DNA of 64,000 nt from Xanthobacteraceae bacterium (lineage in GTDB: Bacteria > Pseudomonadota > Alphaproteobacteria > Rhizobiales > Xanthobacteraceae). Where the stretch lies: positions 96,966-160,965 of the forward strand of contig JAQGJU010000133.1 in the NCBI GenBank assembly GCA_028290465.1. Reading direction: 5' to 3'. Made by a program: the position numbers and the translations under genes. Of the stretch, positions 9,348-18,560 are shown one piece after another; position 1 is the stretch's first letter, and every line of letters begins with the position of its first letter. The notes below the pieces were generated by a model. The model did not search any database, was not told the DNA's origin, and saw only the letters and a list, made by a program, of their open reading frames with translations.

Positions 9348-9494
9348 CCTTCTCCCCGCTTTTGCGGGGAGAAGGTGGCGCGCGGCTCCGCGCGCCGGAT
9401 GAGGGGCCGGCACCGAGTGTGTGGCACGCTCGCCCCTCACCCGGCTCGCGTAAGGACGCTCGCCACCCTCTCCCCGCAAAAGCGGGGCGAGGGA
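9348..9494. repeat. Intergenic repeat with terminator-like hairpin
   Basis: Sits between two convergent genes. It opens with a 12-bp perfect stem at 9348-9359 and 9364-9375 with a TTTT loop. A GC-rich hairpin follows (about 9378-9396), and the element closes with CTCTCCCCGC / GCGGGG near 9467-9487. Thus its ends are inverted copies of one another. The design matches dispersed repeats common in Hyphomicrobiales genomes. It could act as a bidirectional terminator. Confidence 0.75.
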
Positions 9495-9542
9495 ACGCGC
9501 AGCATTCGAGGATGCTCCGAGATTACCAACCAGTCTTGAAAA

Positions 9543-11795
9543 TCAATCTCCGCGTTTCTTGCGCCAGATCGCGGCCAGCACATTGGCGTAGTCGTCGGTC
9601 CAGGCTGCGATATCGGGCGACGGGGTCAGGCGCTGCCAGCCCTCGCGCGCCGGCAGGTCGCCCAAATCAGCAGCGCTCCGCGCCAGCACCACGACCTCGG
9701 ATTTGGCCCGGAGGTCTTCGACAAAACTATCGGCACCGGGGTCGCGCTTGAAATACGCCACCAGCCCTTCGCTGGCGCCAACCTTGGCCACCACGCTGGC
9801 CAATTCCATGTGCTGGTTCGAGACGTGCACCGCGATGACGCCGTTCGGCGCCAGCCGCGACAGATAGCCGGCGAAGGCCTCGCGGGTCAGCAGATGCACC
9901 GGAATGGCGTCGGACGAAAACGCATCGAGCACGACAAGGTCATAGCGCGGCGCAGAAGCGGCCAGCGTCAGCCGGGCATCGCCGGTGATGATCGGCAGGC
10001 CGGGCGCGCATTCCGACAGGAACCGAAACCGCGCCGGATCGCGTGCGATCCGGATCACTTCGGGATCGATCTCGAAAAAGGTCCAGTGTTCGTCATTGCC
10101 TTTGTAGCAAGCGAGCGAACCGGTACCGAGGCCGACCGCCGCGACCGCGCCGAGGCGGCCGCCATGGGCGACACGCGTCGCCATCACGGCATCTGAAAGC
10201 GGGCTTCCAGGATAGTAATAGGTCAGCGGCTCCGGCCGGCCGGTGACGGGATTTCCCGCGGCGTCGCGGATCAGTTCGGCGCCATGGATCGTAGTGCCGT
10301 GATACAGCAGCCGGTGCCGGCCATCGGCGCTCTCGACCACCTGATGTACGCCGAAAAAGCTGCGCACGGTTTCGACCGGCATCAGACGGGCCTGTCCGAA
10401 ACCGGTGAACACGAAAGCCAGCACCACCAGCGCGACGTGACGCACCGGCCGCTTGGTCTGCAGCAGGATCGCCGCCGCGATGGCGACGAGCACGATCTGC
10501 ATCGGCAATTGCTTCGCCAACGGGAGCCAGACCAGGGCGGCGGCCACCAACAGCACCGGCACGGCCTCGCGCAACCAGATCCCGGCTGACGTCCGGGCGT
10601 CGGCGTTGAACATCCCCGGCATCGCCAGCAACGCCGCCACGATCAGGATCGGATATTCGTAGATATTGTTGAACAGATGCGGCGCGACCAGCCCTGCAAA
10701 GACGCCGCCCAGCACGCCGCCGAACGAGGTCCACAGGAAGAATTCGGTCAACCGGCCGGCGTCGGGCCGGCGCCGATAAGCTTCGCCATGGCAGGCCAGC
10801 GCGATCAGCACGAACACCGTGAGGTTGAGCAGCATGCCGGCCAGCCAATGCGCCTTGGCGCCACCGAGCAGGCTGACGGCCAGCGGCGCGACCACGTAGG
10901 GCACGAGACGCAGCGCCCAGGCGTGGGACACCCAGGGCCGGTCGCGAAACACCGCGACGAACGTCAGCAGATACAACGCCAGCGGCACGATCCACAGGAA
11001 CGGCGCCGCCGCGAGATCGGTCGTGATGTAGGACGTGACCGCGATCGACAGTCCGGCCGGGATCGCGGTGAGCGTCACCCAGGACAGCCGTTGCGCGAAA
11101 CCGGGACTGGCACCGGCCGAAGACGACGCCGTCACTTCCGCTCCCCGCGATGCAAACACCGCCGCCACCGCGATCAGCACCACCAGCGCCGAGAAGCCGG
11201 CCGACCACAGCGCGATCTGCTGCTGCAATGTGAGGAACGGTTCGATGACGAACGGATAGGCCAGCAGCGCGCAGAACGAGCCGAGATTGGACGCCGCGTA
11301 CAGCACGTAGGGATTGCGCGCCTGCGCGTGGCCGGTGGCGACGAACCAGTTCTGCAACAGAGGCGCGCTGGCCGACAGTGCGATGAACGGCAGCCCGATC
11401 GAGGCCGCGAACAGGCCGATCAGCCACAGCGTGACGCCGTCGGATGGCGGCGCCGTGAAGCCAGCCGCGAGGCCGAGCGGCAGCGTCCAGGCCACCAGGG
11501 CCAGAAAACCGAGATGCACCAGGGCAGCCCGGCGCGGCGGCAGCGCGCGCGCCAGGCCGTGCGCATAGACATAGCCGACGAACAGGAAGCCCTGGAACGC
11601 CACCATGGCGACCGACCACACCGAGGGCGAGCCGCCGAGCTTCGGCAGCACCAGCTTGGTGAACATCGGCTGCACCGCAAACAACAACAGCGCCGAACAG
11701 AACAGCGTCGCCGCATAGAGCGCGGGCGCGGTCCGCCCGACCGCCATGGGCGCGGACGGCGAGAGCGAAGGCGACATCGTGTCGAGGGAGGTCAT
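9543..11795 (-). CDS. Fused MFS-like transporter / spermidine-synthase-like protein
   Basis: Large two-part membrane protein. Residues about 15-440 form roughly a dozen hydrophobic segments resembling a major-facilitator-like region. Residues about 480-740 form a spermidine-synthase-like Rossmann domain with the S-adenosyl-binding motif GLGTGSLACY, then EIDPEV and TGDARL, and LDAFSSDAIP. The family is annotated as fused MFS/spermidine synthase; real polyamine synthase activity has not been established for most members. Start ATG 11795 is preferred because GGAAG lies 7 bases upstream; 11819 adds eight residues. At 750 residues the length is normal for the fusion. It is divergent from the acyl-CoA synthetase gene. 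Confidence 0.88.
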   Translation of the reverse strand: MTSLDTMSPSLSPSAPMAVGRTAPALYAATLFCSALLLFAVQPMFTKLVLPKLGGSPSVWSVAMVAFQGFLFVGYVYAHGLARALPPRRAALVHLGFLALVAWTLPLGLAAGFTAPPSDGVTLWLIGLFAASIGLPFIALSASAPLLQNWFVATGHAQARNPYVLYAASNLGSFCALLAYPFVIEPFLTLQQQIALWSAGFSALVVLIAVAAVFASRGAEVTASSSAGASPGFAQRLSWVTLTAIPAGLSIAVTSYITTDLAAAPFLWIVPLALYLLTFVAVFRDRPWVSHAWALRLVPYVVAPLAVSLLGGAKAHWLAGMLLNLTVFVLIALACHGEAYRRRPDAGRLTEFFLWTSFGGVLGGVFAGLVAPHLFNNIYEYPILIVAALLAMPGMFNADARTSAGIWLREAVPVLLVAAALVWLPLAKQLPMQIVLVAIAAAILLQTKRPVRHVALVVLAFVFTGFGQARLMPVETVRSFFGVHQVVESADGRHRLLYHGTTIHGAELIRDAAGNPVTGRPEPLTYYYPGSPLSDAVMATRVAHGGRLGAVAAVGLGTGSLACYKGNDEHWTFFEIDPEVIRIARDPARFRFLSECAPGLPIITGDARLTLAASAPRYDLVVLDAFSSDAIPVHLLTREAFAGYLSRLAPNGVIAVHVSNQHMELASVVAKVGASEGLVAYFKRDPGADSFVEDLRAKSEVVVLARSAADLGDLPAREGWQRLTPSPDIAAWTDDYANVLAAIWRKKRGD

Positions 11796-12005
11796 GCGCA
11801 GGCTTCCGGTGCCCGGCAAACCTACCCGGCCGGCGTTAAGCTCCGCTTACCCGGGTCGCGCCTGAGAACCGCCCCCGACGCAAAGTCGGATTTCCCTTCG
11901 CCGGCCAATGATCTAACCTTGATCCTGGCGGCTGCGTCGCGCGACCGCCCAAGCTGGCGCATCGCCATTCGGCCTTGCGACCAGTCCAAATATCGAGGGG
12001 AAACC

Positions 12006-13646
12006 ATGCTGGGCTTGATGCAGGACTGGCCGCTGCTGTGCCATCGCATCATCGACCATGCCGCCACACTGCATGGCGCGCGGCAGGTCATTTCGCGCTC
12101 CGTCGAGGGGCCGATCCATGCCACCGATTACGCCACGATAAGAACGCGGGCCCGCAAGGTGGCGCAGCGCCTGGAACGGGACGGCATCCGGCTCGGCGAC
12201 CGGGTCGGCACGCTGGCCTGGAACACCTGGCGGCATCTCGAAGTCTGGTACGGCATCCTCGGCCTCGGCGCGGTCTATCACACGGTCAATCCGCGGCTGT
12301 TCCCGGACCAGATCGCCTGGATCGTCAACGACGCGCAGGACCGCGTGATGATCGCGGATCTGACCTTCGTGCCGATCCTGGAAAAGCTCGCCGACAAACT
12401 GCCGACCGTCGAGCGCTATGTCATTTTAACCGACGCCAACAATATGCCGGCGACCACGCTGCGCAACGCGGTCGCGTACGAAGACTGGATCGCCGAGGTC
12501 GACGGCGACTTCGAATGGCGGGTGTTCGACGAAAACACCGCCGCCGGCATGTGCTACACGTCCGGCACCACCGGCCATCCCAAGGGCGTCGTCTATTCGC
12601 ACCGCTCCAACGTGCTGCATTCGATGATCGCCTGCATGCCGGATGCGATGGGCATCTCGTCGCGCGACGTGGTGATGCCGGTGGTGCCGATGTTCCACGC
12701 TAATTGCTGGGGCATCGCGCTCAGCGCGCCGATGATGGGCGCCGCGCTGATCATGCCGGGCGCCAAGCTCGACGGTCCGTCGGTCTATGAACTGCTGGCG
12801 AAATACCAGGTTACGTTCACGGCCGCGGTGCCGACGGTGTGGCTGATGCTGCTGCAACACCTGGAGGCGACCGGCGCCAAGCTGCCCGATCTCAAGCGCG
12901 TGGTGATCGGCGGTTCGGCCAGTCCGCGGGCGATGATCAAGACGTTCCAGGATGTCTACGGCGTCGAGGTGGTCCATGCCTGGGGCATGACCGAGATGAG
13001 CCCGCTCGGCTCGCTGTGCTCGCTGAAGCCGGAATATGCCGGGCTCGAAGGCGAGGCCCGGCTCGACATCCAGCAGAAGCAGGGTCACCCGCCATTCGGC
13101 GTCGAAATGAAGATCACCGACGATGCCGGCCGCGAACTGCCCTGGGACGGCAAGACCTTCGGCCGGCTCAAGGTGCGCGGGCCGGCGGTGGCGCGGGCCT
13201 ACTACAAGGGCGAAGGCGACGAGGCGTTCGAGTCCGACGGATTCTTCGACACCGGCGACGTCGCCACCATGGATGCCAACGGCTACATGCAGATCACCGA
13301 CCGGTCCAAGGACGTGATTAAGTCGGGCGGCGAATGGATCTCCTCGATCGACCTGGAGAACCTGGCGGTCGGCCATCCCAAGGTGCTGGAAGCCGCCGTG
13401 ATCGGCGTCCGTCATCCGAAATGGGACGAACGGCCGCTGCTGATCGTCGTGCTCAAGAAGGAGCAGACCGTCACCAAGGACGAGTTGCTGGACTTCATGC
13501 GCGGCAAGGTCGCCCATTGGTGGCTGCCGGACGACGTCGTGGTGGTCGACGACATCCCGCATACCGCGACCGGCAAGATCCTGAAGACCGCGCTGCGCGA
13601 TCGATTCAAGGATTACGTGCTGCCGACCGTCCAGGCGGCGGAGTGA
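12006..13646 (+). CDS. Long-chain acyl-CoA synthetase (AMP-forming)
   Basis: Activates fatty or aryl acids to acyl-CoA through an acyl-adenylate. The P-loop-like motif [11 protein letters not shown] is at about residues 180-190, the WGMTEMSP motif at about 325, the DTGDVA motif near 415 and the hinge/adenylation motif [17 protein letters not shown] near 432-448. The catalytic Lys is in the C-terminal [10 protein letters not shown] segment. ATG 12006 has a clear GAGGGG ribosome-binding site. The much longer frame upstream is antisense to the preceding gene and should be ignored. The closest group is FadD/AlkK-type medium- to long-chain ligases of about 540-550 residues. Confidence 0.93.
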   Translation: MLGLMQDWPLLCHRIIDHAATLHGARQVISRSVEGPIHATDYATIRTRARKVAQRLERDGIRLGDRVGTLAWNTWRHLEVWYGILGLGAVYHTVNPRLFPDQIAWIVNDAQDRVMIADLTFVPILEKLADKLPTVERYVILTDANNMPATTLRNAVAYEDWIAEVDGDFEWRVFDENTAAGMCYTSGTTGHPKGVVYSHRSNVLHSMIACMPDAMGISSRDVVMPVVPMFHANCWGIALSAPMMGAALIMPGAKLDGPSVYELLAKYQVTFTAAVPTVWLMLLQHLEATGAKLPDLKRVVIGGSASPRAMIKTFQDVYGVEVVHAWGMTEMSPLGSLCSLKPEYAGLEGEARLDIQQKQGHPPFGVEMKITDDAGRELPWDGKTFGRLKVRGPAVARAYYKGEGDEAFESDGFFDTGDVATMDANGYMQITDRSKDVIKSGGEWISSIDLENLAVGHPKVLEAAVIGVRHPKWDERPLLIVVLKKEQTVTKDELLDFMRGKVAHWWLPDDVVVVDDIPHTATGKILKTALRDRFKDYVLPTVQAAE

Positions 13647-13670
13647 GTCTAACGGCGCCGATGCTTGATC

Positions 13671-13782
13671 CGTCATCCTGAGGCGCGAGCGAAGCGAGCC
13701 TCGAAGGACGACGGCCCGGTCGGCGCAGTCTGTGGCCGTGCATCCTTCGAGGCCCGGCTACGCCGGGCACCTCAGGATGACG
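13671..13782. repeat. REP-like inverted repeat after the acyl-CoA synthetase gene
   Basis: Begins CGTCATCCTGAGG and ends CCTCAGGATGACG, with inner inverted arms CCTCGAAGGA and TCCTTCGAGG. This nested palindrome is a well-known type of intergenic element in Bradyrhizobium and Rhodopseudomonas relatives. It lies 24 bases after the stop codon and could fold into a large hairpin. Confidence 0.8.
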
Positions 13783-14032
13783 GTGATAGCGAGCAACCCG
13801 CTGATTTCCTGACGGTTTGACCCGATTTTCCGCAATGCGTCGCCACCGCCATTGCGCTCTCGCTTGGGGCCGTCTACCTGTTCGGGCGGCACCTCGCCTT
13901 GGGCGACGGCCGACACGCCTTCGGTACCGGGAAACGGCGAGGAGTCTCGTTGCAGTCCTCATCTGGCACAGCCGAAACCGCCGCCACAGGCCGCGGCGGC
14001 GCCCTGTTTTCCAAGGGTACGGAATCCGTCTG
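13783..14032. other. Leader before the DUF1499 gene; possible short coupled frame
   Basis: About 250 bases without an assignable gene. In one frame (about 13835-14033) there is a stop-free run whose TGA overlaps the ATG of the DUF1499 gene and whose first part reads like a hydrophobic segment (AIALSLGAVYLFG). No start codon with a ribosome-binding site was found in that frame, so I do not call it. It may be a decayed or frameshifted small gene. Confidence 0.3.
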
Positions 14033-14875
14033 ATGGCGCGACGTCGCATAGCCGATCAGCCGACCTCGCGGCTGGCCTTGTGGGCGCGCCGGTTGGCGCT
14101 GTTCTCGCTGACCGCGACCGTGCTGGCCGTGATCATCGTACGCGCCGATATGCTGGAGATCCGGCCGGCGCTCGCCACCGTGGCCGGCGCGATGTCGTTC
14201 GCGATGCTGGCGATGGTGCTGGCGCTCGGTTCCTTCGTGCCGATCTGGCGCGAGGGGACGGAAGGCTTCGGCCGCGCCCTCACGGCGATGGGCATCGGCA
14301 TCGCGCTGCTGGCCTATCCGGGCTATCTGGGCTTCAAGGCCTACAAGCTGCCGGCAATCTCCGACATCAGTACCGACCCGATCGAGCCGCCCGCCTTTGT
14401 CGAGGTGGTGCGGCTGCGCGAACGGGACGCCAATCCGACGCTCTATGCGGGACTTTACGCCGCCGAGCAGCAGCGCGCCGCCTATCCGGACGTGCAGCCG
14501 CTGCTGGTGCAGGCGACGCCGCAGGCCGCGTTCGACGCCGCCATCGCGCTCGCCAACAAACGCAAATGGCGGGTCATCAATGCGCGGGCGCCGATCGCCG
14601 GACGGCGCGAGGGCTATGCCGAAGCCATCGCCCGCACGCCGATCATGGGCTTTCGCGACGACGTCGTGATTCGGGTCCGCACCGATCCCGACGGCGCGCG
14701 GATCGATCTGCGTTCGTCGTCGCGCTATGGCCGCTACGACTTCGGCGCCAACGCGGCGCGCATCAAGAGCTTCCTGGAAGACCTCGAGGAACAGATCTCC
14801 GATGCGGCGCCCGAGAAGGTGACGCCGGCGCCGAAGAAGGCTCAGCCGGCGCGGCCGGCGCCGGCCAAGCGGTAG
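14033..14875 (+). CDS. DUF1499 family membrane protein
   Basis: 280-residue protein with three predicted membrane helices in the first 110 residues (about 20-40, 47-70 and 82-100). A soluble DUF1499 domain follows (about 110-255), seen in the segments PPAFVEVV, KRKWRV, EAIARTPIMGFRDDVVIR and RIDLRSSSRYGRYDFGANAARI. The tail is rich in Pro/Ala/Lys. The function of DUF1499 is not established. The 3' end overlaps the convergent MBL-fold gene by 34 bases. An open frame extends upstream to 13817 but lacks family similarity. Confidence 0.85.
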   Translation: MARRRIADQPTSRLALWARRLALFSLTATVLAVIIVRADMLEIRPALATVAGAMSFAMLAMVLALGSFVPIWREGTEGFGRALTAMGIGIALLAYPGYLGFKAYKLPAISDISTDPIEPPAFVEVVRLRERDANPTLYAGLYAAEQQRAAYPDVQPLLVQATPQAAFDAAIALANKRKWRVINARAPIAGRREGYAEAIARTPIMGFRDDVVIRVRTDPDGARIDLRSSSRYGRYDFGANAARIKSFLEDLEEQISDAAPEKVTPAPKKAQPARPAPAKR

Positions 14876-15771
14876 CGGCCGGCATAGGCCGGCGGGCCGT
14901 CGGTCTCGACCACGCCGCGCGCCACCAGATCCTCCAGATGCGCCAGCACCGACAGGCCCGCGGCGCCGGAGAGGCGCGGATCGAGCCCGATATAGGTCGC
15001 CCGCACGATGGTCGGGATGTCGGTCTCGCCGGCGTTGAGGCGATACAGGATCGCGGCCTCGCGGCCCTGGCGGTGGCGGATGTAGGACTGCACATAGCGC
15101 GGCGCATCGCGGATGATGCCGCCATGGCCGGGCATATAGATCGCCTCGGCGCGGCGACCGAGCTTGTCCAGCGACGCCATGTAGTCGCTCATCGCGCCGT
15201 CGGGCGGCGCCACGATCGTGGTCGACCAGCCCATCACATGATCGCCGGCGAACAGCGCGTCGGCGCCCTTCAGCGCATACGCCATGTGGTTGGCGGTATG
15301 GCCCGGCGTGGTGATGGCTTCGACCGCCCAGCCGTCGCCGGTGACGACATCGCCGTCGGCCAGCGTCACGTCCGGGCGGAAATCCATGTCGCCGGAGCCT
15401 TCCAGCGGATTGAGTTCGCCGATATGCAGCGCCCGCGCCGCGCGGTGCGGCCCCTCGGCATAGGTCTTGGCGCCCGTCGCCGCCTTGATGGCCGCCGCCG
15501 CCGGCGAATGATCGCGATGGGTGTGGGTGACCAGGATATGGGTCACGGTCTCGCCGCGCGCCGCGTCGAGCAGCGCCGCGATATGGGCCGGATCGTCCGG
15601 TCCGGGATCCACGATCGCGACCTTGCCGCGCCCGACAATGTAACTCAGCGTGCCCTTGAAGGTGAACGGGCTGGCATTGCCGCACAGCAGCCGCCGCACG
15701 CCCGGCAGCACATCGTCGACCTGGCCGGGCGGCAGGTCGAAGGATCGGTCGAACGGGATATCATCGCTCAT
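14842..15771 (-). CDS. MBL-fold metallo-hydrolase (LACTB2-like)
   Basis: Metallo-beta-lactamase-fold hydrolase. The zinc-binding motif THTHRDHSPAA lies at about residues 82-92, with further ligands in TPGHTANHM (about 155-163) and GDHVMGW (about 176-182). A C-terminal winged-helix-like region (about 245-300) is typical of the LACTB2/glyoxalase-II-like group. LACTB2 relatives cleave RNA or thioesters; which applies here is unknown. Length is 309 residues. The start is ATG 15771. Confidence 0.9.
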   Translation of the reverse strand: MSDDIPFDRSFDLPPGQVDDVLPGVRRLLCGNASPFTFKGTLSYIVGRGKVAIVDPGPDDPAHIAALLDAARGETVTHILVTHTHRDHSPAAAAIKAATGAKTYAEGPHRAARALHIGELNPLEGSGDMDFRPDVTLADGDVVTGDGWAVEAITTPGHTANHMAYALKGADALFAGDHVMGWSTTIVAPPDGAMSDYMASLDKLGRRAEAIYMPGHGGIIRDAPRYVQSYIRHRQGREAAILYRLNAGETDIPTIVRATYIGLDPRLSGAAGLSVLAHLEDLVARGVVETDGPPAYAGRYRLAGAGRAG

Positions 15772-15878
15772 GGGGGACGCTATCGGCGGCCAAGCCTGCC
15801 AGTGTCAAGCCGGTCGGTGGCAAGCCTGCCGGAGGCAAGCGGGCGCCACCCGGGCACGCCCGCCTCCAACACCGCCCC

Positions 15879-17606
15879 TCAATGAATCTCCGGCTCGGGT
15901 ATCGGCGCGGTGCCGGTCAGGAAGTCGAAGTCGCAGCCCTCGTCGGCCTGCCCGATATGCTGGGCGAACATCGCCCCATAGCCGCGCAAATAATGCGGCG
16001 GCGGCGGCGTCCAGGCGGCGCGGCGCCGCGCCAGTTCGTGGTCGCTGACATGCAAGTGGATGCGGCGCGCCGCGACGTCGATTTCGATCTCATCGCCGGT
16101 CTGCACAAAGGCCAGCGGCCCGCCGACGAAGCTTTCCGGCGCGACATGCAGGATGCAGGCGCCATAGCTGGTGCCGCTCATGCGGGCGTCGGAAATCCGC
16201 ACCATGTCGCGCACGCCCTGCTGCACCAATTTCTTCGGGATCGGCAGCATACCCCATTCGGGCATGCCGGGGCCGCCCTTCGGACCGGCATGCTTGAGCA
16301 CCAGGATATGGTCCGCCGTGACGTCGAGATCGTCGCGTTCGACCTCGCGCGCCATCTCGTTGTAATCGGCGAACGCGATCACCTTGCCGCGATGCTTTAA
16401 CAGCCTTTGCTCGGCGGCGGCCGGCTTCATCACGCAGCCGCGCGGCGCGAGATTGCCGGTCAGCACCACGGTCGCGCCCTCGCCATAGACCGGATCGGCG
16501 ACCGGACGGATCACTTCGGGATGGAAGGTTTTGGCGTCGCCGATATTCTCGCCCAGCGTCTTGCCGGTGACGGTGAGACACTTCAGATCGAGCAGCTCGC
16601 GGATTTCCTGCATCAGCGCGCGCAGCCCGCCGGCGTAGAAGAAATCCTCCATCAGATATTTGCCGGCCGGCCGGATGTTGGCGATCACCGGCACCTTGCG
16701 CGAGATATCGTCGAAGCGCGCGAGATCAAGCGGAATGCCGGCGCGGCGCGCCATCGCGACCAGATGCACGATCGCATTGGTCGAGCCGCCCATCGCCATA
16801 TGGACCGCGATGGCGTTGTCGAACGAGGCCGGCGACAGGATCTTCGCCGGAGTCAGATCCTCCCACACCATGTCGACGATGCGTCGCCCGCACGCCGCCG
16901 ACATGCGCGGATGGCCGGCATCAGGCGCCGGGATCGACGAGGCGCCGGGCAACGAAAGGCCGAGCGCTTCGGCGATCGCCATCAGGGTCGGGGCCGTGCC
17001 CATGGTCATGCAGGTGCCGAACGAGCGGGCGATGCCGCCTTCGATCTCGGCCCAGTCCTCTTCGGTGATCTTGCCGGCGCGCTTTTCGTCCCAGTATTTC
17101 CAGGTGTCGGAGCCCGAGCCCAGCACCTGCCCGCCCCAATTGCCGCGCAGCATCGGGCCGGCCGGCAGATAGATTGCCGGCAATCCCATGCTGATCGCGC
17201 CCATGATCAGGCCGGGCGTGGTCTTGTCGCAACCGCCCATCAGCACCGCGCCATCGATCGGATGGCTGCGCAGCAGCTCCTCGCATTCCATCGCCAGGAA
17301 ATTGCGGTACAGCATGGTGGTCGGCTTGACGAAGGGCTCGGCCAGCGACATCGCCGGCAGTTCCAGCGGAAAGCCGCCGGCCTGCAACACGCCGCGCTTC
17401 ACATCCTGCGCGCGGTCGCGCAAATGGGCGTGGCAGGCGTTGATGTCGCTCCAGGTGTTGATGATGCCGATCACCGGTTTCCCGGCGAAGTCGGCGGCGT
17501 CATAGCCGATCTGGCGCAGCCGCGAGCGGTGGCCAAAGGAACGCAGATCGCTGACGCCGAACCAGCGGTGGCTGCGCAGATCCTCGGGACGTTTGCGTGG
17601 GGTCAC
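15879..17606 (-). CDS. IlvD/Edd family dehydratase, probably L-arabinonate dehydratase
   Basis: Iron-sulfur dehydratase. It starts with RSHRWFGVSDLRSFGHRSRLRQIG, a region diagnostic of the sugar-acid branch (given here in outline, residues about 11-34). Conserved blocks follow: GGCDKTTPG with a cluster Cys (near 122-130), GTCMTMGTA with a second cluster Cys (near 194-202), and the C-terminal SDARMSGTSYGACILHVAPES. This pattern matches L-arabinonate/pentonate dehydratases rather than branched-chain IlvD. I choose GTG 17606 with GAGG nine bases upstream, giving 575 residues. An upstream TTG (17666) adds 20 unconserved residues. It may work in pentose acid catabolism, but no sugar transporter is adjacent. 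Confidence 0.87.
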   Translation of the reverse strand: MTPRKRPEDLRSHRWFGVSDLRSFGHRSRLRQIGYDAADFAGKPVIGIINTWSDINACHAHLRDRAQDVKRGVLQAGGFPLELPAMSLAEPFVKPTTMLYRNFLAMECEELLRSHPIDGAVLMGGCDKTTPGLIMGAISMGLPAIYLPAGPMLRGNWGGQVLGSGSDTWKYWDEKRAGKITEEDWAEIEGGIARSFGTCMTMGTAPTLMAIAEALGLSLPGASSIPAPDAGHPRMSAACGRRIVDMVWEDLTPAKILSPASFDNAIAVHMAMGGSTNAIVHLVAMARRAGIPLDLARFDDISRKVPVIANIRPAGKYLMEDFFYAGGLRALMQEIRELLDLKCLTVTGKTLGENIGDAKTFHPEVIRPVADPVYGEGATVVLTGNLAPRGCVMKPAAAEQRLLKHRGKVIAFADYNEMAREVERDDLDVTADHILVLKHAGPKGGPGMPEWGMLPIPKKLVQQGVRDMVRISDARMSGTSYGACILHVAPESFVGGPLAFVQTGDEIEIDVAARRIHLHVSDHELARRRAAWTPPPPHYLRGYGAMFAQHIGQADEGCDFDFLTGTAPIPEPEIH

Positions 17607-18002
17607 GTTGGGGGCCTCGGGTGGGCGGGCGCATGTTTCATTCTGAATAAAAGATTCATGACCCAACGGTCATGAATTGTCATCCTCATCGTCTCTGTCA
17701 GCCAGACGAGCAAGGGCATTCGCATGGGCCCTTTTTCAGATTATCCGATCACGCCGATTGAGAGAGTTGTTTTCAACCATAGACCAGAGTTCCCCCGCGA
17801 CCACCTGTTCGGCTCTACGTGAGAGAAACGGTCTGCCAGCCGCATCTTCCGGAGGCGTTTCAGCGGGAACGCACTGGCCAGGCGCTGGCAGAGGCATGAT
17901 GACAATCCGGCATGGCGCGAGCCGTGACGAGGATCCGCTTGCAGCCTCTCAGTTTTCCGGTTGCAGAGTTGTATAAATGACAGTTGCGCGCGGCGCGATT
18001 GG
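17607..18002. other. Gap with short protein-like fragments, no called gene
   Basis: No complete gene was found. A 32-codon frame at 17724-17822 (starting MGPFSDYP) and a following stretch in another frame (about 17790-17900, with RETVCQPHLPEAFQ) both read like coding sequence interrupted by frameshifts and stops. They may be remains of a decayed gene. The upstream region of the dehydratase gene lies at its left edge. Confidence 0.3.
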
Positions 18003-18173
18003 ATGTTTAAAAGTTTTATGGAAATTGAGAAGGCCGCTGAGGCCAAGGCCGCAGCCGCCCGGGAGGCCGCAAAGGCAAAAAACGACAGGCAGTTTATGAT
18101 CGCGTTGGTAGTCGGCGGAACGCTGCTCTGCGCCTTCATGTTTTTCCTCGGCACCCGCGGCTTCGCGCCCTAG
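18003..18173 (+). CDS. Small membrane protein, unrecognised
   Basis: A 56-residue frame: a charged Ala/Lys/Glu-rich helix (residues 5-27) followed by one hydrophobic segment (about 31-48) and a short tail GTRGFAP. This amphipathic-helix-plus-membrane-anchor layout is credible for a real small protein. The ribosome-binding site is weak, and a longer in-frame start at 17961 exists. A minus-strand frame also covers the region. The call is tentative. Confidence 0.4.
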   Translation: MFKSFMEIEKAAEAKAAAAREAAKAKNDRQFMIALVVGGTLLCAFMFFLGTRGFAP

Positions 18174-18230
18174 CCAACTTCCCAACAAGGCGTCGACGAT
18201 GGCTAGCGGCGCGCGCGGATACATCGCCAA

Positions 18231-18252
18231 TACGTAACATCGACGTTACGTA
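18231..18252. promoter_or_regulatory. Perfect inverted repeat, operator-like
   Basis: TACGTAAC and GTTACGTA, arms of eight bases with a six-base spacer, stand alone in a gap of almost 340 bases. The size and symmetry fit a dimeric repressor site. No promoter or regulated gene can be assigned with confidence; the nearest downstream gene on the plus strand is far away, and the RraA gene runs the other way. Confidence 0.4.
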
Positions 18253-18510
18253 ACCATGCAACGAATTATATCTGGTGCATCGGCCGCCCTGAGCGCGCAC
18301 ATCCTAAATTGGCACAAGCTGACATTGCACACGCTTTGAAAACTCCTATGCTTTCGCCTTCAATTTGTAGGAAGCTTTCAAGCTCCCCCGCCCGGCGCAT
18401 CGTCGAACATGCGATGGCGCGCATTGTCGATATGGCTGTGCATCGCCGCGCGCCGGCGAAGGCTTAGTCGGCGAAGGTTTGGCCACCATGAAGGCCCAGC
18501 TTTCTGTTTG

Positions 18511-18560
18511 AGCATGATCTTTTCCGAAAACCGGTTCCTACTTTTCGGGATCATGCTCTA
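18511..18560. repeat. Palindromic repeat, family B, copy 2
   Basis: Inverted repeat with outer arms AGCATGATC / GATCATGCT around AAAACCGG, the same design as the copy at 4075-4123. It directly abuts the 3' end of the minus-strand RraA-like gene, whose TAG stop (18558-18560) is at the repeat edge. Confidence 0.8.

Noticed and set aside
10677..12005. Very long open frame joined to the 5' side of the acyl-CoA synthetase
   Set aside because: It is antisense to the MFS/spermidine-synthase gene, is rich in Arg/Gln/His typical of GC-rich shadow frames, and a good ribosome-binding site marks the true start at 12006.
15780..15850. Short GGCAAGCCTGCC near-repeats
   Set aside because: Imperfect, few and without a clear unit; probably random enrichment in a GC-rich gap.
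13852..15885. 677-codon plus-strand frame covering DUF1499 and the MBL gene
   Set aside because: Crosses two real genes in the wrong frame and shows no motif.
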